DNA of 8,188 nt, from positions 1 to 8,188 of the forward strand of contig JAUWKK010000107.1 of assembly GCA_030614245.1 (NCBI GenBank), written 5' to 3'. The translations under genes were made by a program, and so were the position numbers. Positions within the stretch are counted from its first letter, which is position 1. The number at the start of each line of letters is the position of its first letter. This document shows positions 7,076 to 8,188 of this stretch, piece after piece. Source of the DNA: Planctomycetota bacterium. Its GTDB lineage: Bacteria; Planctomycetota; PUPC01; JABMSA01; JAUWKK01. The notes beneath the pieces were generated by a model, which was not told where the DNA came from, ran no database searches, and saw nothing but the letters and a program-made list of their open reading frames with translations.

Positions 7076-7104
7076 ATCATACACTTATTATTCGGTGGAA
7101 ACAA
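7076..7104 (-). promoter_or_regulatory. Candidate sigma-70-type promoter for the FmdB/sugar gene block
   Basis: On the minus strand TTGTTT (7104-7099) and TATGAT (7081-7076) are separated by exactly 17 bases. The -10 matches the consensus at five of six positions, the -35 only at TTG. Transcription would start near 7069, leaving a leader of about 25 bases that holds the strong Shine-Dalgarno. The surrounding bases are also AT-rich for this window. If real, it would let FmdB and the sugar genes be expressed apart from the transketolase. Confidence 0.4.
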
Positions 7105-7129
7105 CGTGGATTCCAGATGCAAATAGACA

Positions 7130-7156
7130 ATGCCACCCCAGCGAGCGGTGTGGCAT
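7130..7156 (-). terminator. Hairpin after the transketolase gene, possible weak terminator
   Basis: ATGCCAC (7130-7136) and GTGGCAT (7150-7156) form a perfect 7-bp stem with a 13-base loop, about 31 bases beyond the transketolase stop. On the minus strand it is followed by TGTCTATTTG, only a poor T-run. Its position between a finished gene and a candidate promoter suits a terminator, but the missing U-tract keeps this tentative. Confidence 0.35.
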
Positions 7157-7187
7157 CGAAAAGCGTTCGGAGCTTCTGTATCGCCCA

Positions 7188-8120
7188 TCAGCCGAGCAGA
7201 TCCGTCGCGGCCTCAGCGATATGCGGTGCGGACAGTCCGTACTTGTCGAACAACTCGTCCGGCGTGCCGGATTCGCCGAACGTGTCCTGCATGCCGATGA
7301 ACTTCATCGGTGCAGGGTGTTTCCGGGCAAGCACCTCGGCCACGGCGCTGCCGAGGCCGCCGATCACCTGGTGCTCTTCGGCAGTAACGATGCCCTTCGT
7401 CTCGGCTGCCGCCGCAAGGATAAGGTCCTCATCTATCGGCTTTATGGCGGGCATAGTTATCACTCGTGCCTGGATGCCCTCGGCTGCCAGTTCCTCGGCG
7501 GCGGCCATCGATTGCTGCACTAGAGAGCCGCAGGCGATGATGGTAACGTCGCCACCGTCGCACAGCGCTGTGCCTTTGCCGAGCTCAAACCTATAGTCTT
7601 CGGTCAGGACATCGACAACCTTGGCCCGGCCGAGACGGAGATAGTACGGCCCGTCGGGATGCTCGGCCATGTACCGCACGGCTCCGGCCGTCTCGAAGGA
7701 GTCGCACGGGCAGATCACTCTCATGTTCGGCAGCACACGCATGATGGCCATATCTTCGTTTGCCTGCGCGGATGCGCCGTCTTCGCCCACAGAAATTCCG
7801 GCGTGCGTGAAGCAGAGATTGACATTGAGATTTGCGCGGCAGACGGTGTTGCGGATCTGCTCCCACGCGCGTGAGCCGAAGATGGCAAACGTGCTGGCGA
7901 AGGGGATCTTGCCGCAGGTGGCCAGCCCGGCGGCTGTATCGACCATGTCGCTCTCGGCTATGCCCATATTGAAGAAGCGGTCAGGGAACTTCTTCAGGAA
8001 ATCAACAGTCATGGTTGATTTCGACAGGTCGGCATCGAGCACGACGATCTCGGGATGCAGTTCGCCCACTTCGGCGAGCGTCTTGCCATAAGCTTGGCGT
8101 GTAGCGGCTTTTTCGGCCAT
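7188..8120 (-). CDS. Transketolase C-terminal subunit (split transketolase)
   Basis: This 310-residue protein is the second half of a thiamine-diphosphate transketolase. It holds the pyrimidine-binding domain (about 1-170) and the C-terminal domain (about 180-305) but no N-terminal pyrophosphate-binding domain, so a separate subunit is needed. GIAES (53-57) carries Glu56, the residue that activates the cofactor. THAGISVGEDGASAQ (105-119) and YYLRLGR (159-165) are active-site-facing motifs, and EEHQVIGGLGSAVAEVL (248-264) marks the C-terminal domain. The complex moves two-carbon units between ketoses and aldoses in the pentose phosphate pathway. DXP synthase is excluded because that enzyme is one long chain. 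An AAAGGA lies 6 bases ahead of the ATG. The N-terminal partner, usually immediately upstream, would start beyond 8188; the 68 visible upstream bases do not encode its end. Whether it feeds the sugar locus or is housekeeping cannot be told. Confidence 0.92.
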   Translation of the reverse strand: MAEKAATRQAYGKTLAEVGELHPEIVVLDADLSKSTMTVDFLKKFPDRFFNMGIAESDMVDTAAGLATCGKIPFASTFAIFGSRAWEQIRNTVCRANLNVNLCFTHAGISVGEDGASAQANEDMAIMRVLPNMRVICPCDSFETAGAVRYMAEHPDGPYYLRLGRAKVVDVLTEDYRFELGKGTALCDGGDVTIIACGSLVQQSMAAAEELAAEGIQARVITMPAIKPIDEDLILAAAAETKGIVTAEEHQVIGGLGSAVAEVLARKHPAPMKFIGMQDTFGESGTPDELFDKYGLSAPHIAEAATDLLG

Positions 8121-8169
8121 TCATTTTCCTTTCAGATAAGCCGGCGTCTCGGCATTCACTATAAGGCAA

Positions 8170-8188
8170 CCACAGATGAACGCAGATG
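8170..8188. repeat. Short period-10 repeat at the right window edge
   Basis: CAGATG occurs at 8173-8178 and again at 8183-8188 in the string CCACAGATGAACGCAGATG, giving a 10-base period that is cut off by the window edge. It resembles the intergenic ACCACAGATGAACACAGATG-type element I recall from many environmental bacterial assemblies. Only about two units are visible, so its full extent and nature are unknown. Confidence 0.4.

Noticed and set aside
7045..7188. ATG at 7188 as the FmdB start, giving a TGATG overlap with the transketolase stop
   Set aside because: The added 48 residues match nothing in the family, contain the promoter-like and hairpin sequences, and the GTG at 7044 has a near-ideal ribosome binding site and the conserved PTYxYE start.
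6760..7596. Plus-strand open frame of about 278 codons spanning the FmdB gene and part of the transketolase
   Set aside because: It crosses two well-supported opposing genes and has a low-complexity Ala/Ser-rich translation.
1..8188. Defence system, prophage, transposon, CRISPR array or tRNA/rRNA
   Set aside because: None of the genes match such families, and no direct-repeat array, tRNA-like cloverleaf or transposase frame was seen; all six genes fit a glycan locus plus metabolic neighbours.

Overview
The window looks like part of a cell-surface polysaccharide locus from an uncultured Gram-negative-type bacterium of moderately high GC content. Two things hint loosely at the PVC group (Planctomycetes, Verrucomicrobia, Lentisphaerae) or a nearby candidate phylum: the style of the FmdB-type zinc-ribbon protein, and the fused architecture of the sugar oxidoreductase. 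No taxonomic marker is present, so this assignment is weak.

Layout. Positions 1-1125 on the plus strand hold the 3' part of a membrane protein whose start lies off the left edge. It has one visible transmembrane helix followed by large soluble domains, like the tail of a membrane glycosyltransferase. It converges, with a single base between the stop codons, on a minus-strand block that fills the rest of the window. In transcription order (right to left) that block is: the C-terminal half of a split transketolase (8120-7188), a small FmdB-family zinc-ribbon protein with a GTG start (7044-6778), a Gfo/Idh/MocA dehydrogenase fused to a left-handed beta-helix N-acetyltransferase (6722-5142), a DegT/DnrJ/EryC1 aminotransferase (5130-4015), a MOP-superfamily polysaccharide flippase (3905-2406) and a family-4-like glycosyltransferase (2398-1127).

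How the genes work together. The fused protein supplies the C3 dehydrogenase and N-acetyltransferase steps, and the DegT protein the C3 amination step, of the route from UDP-GlcNAc-uronate to UDP-2,3-diacetamido-2,3-dideoxy-glucuronate (the WbpB/WbpE/WbpD or WlbA/WlbC/WlbB steps). A glycosyltransferase could then add this or another sugar to a lipid-linked glycan, which the flippase would move across the inner membrane. The UDP-GlcNAc 6-dehydrogenase, any 2-epimerase, the polymerase and the N-terminal transketolase subunit are not in the window.

Non-coding points. There is a candidate promoter and hairpin between the transketolase and FmdB genes, a hairpin between FmdB and the fusion gene, and a set of mutually exclusive GC-rich inverted repeats just ahead of the flippase start. 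A short period-10 repeat sits at the right edge. No stretch over 300 bases lacks a gene. I saw no RNA gene, transposase, CRISPR array or obviously novel defence or mobile system.
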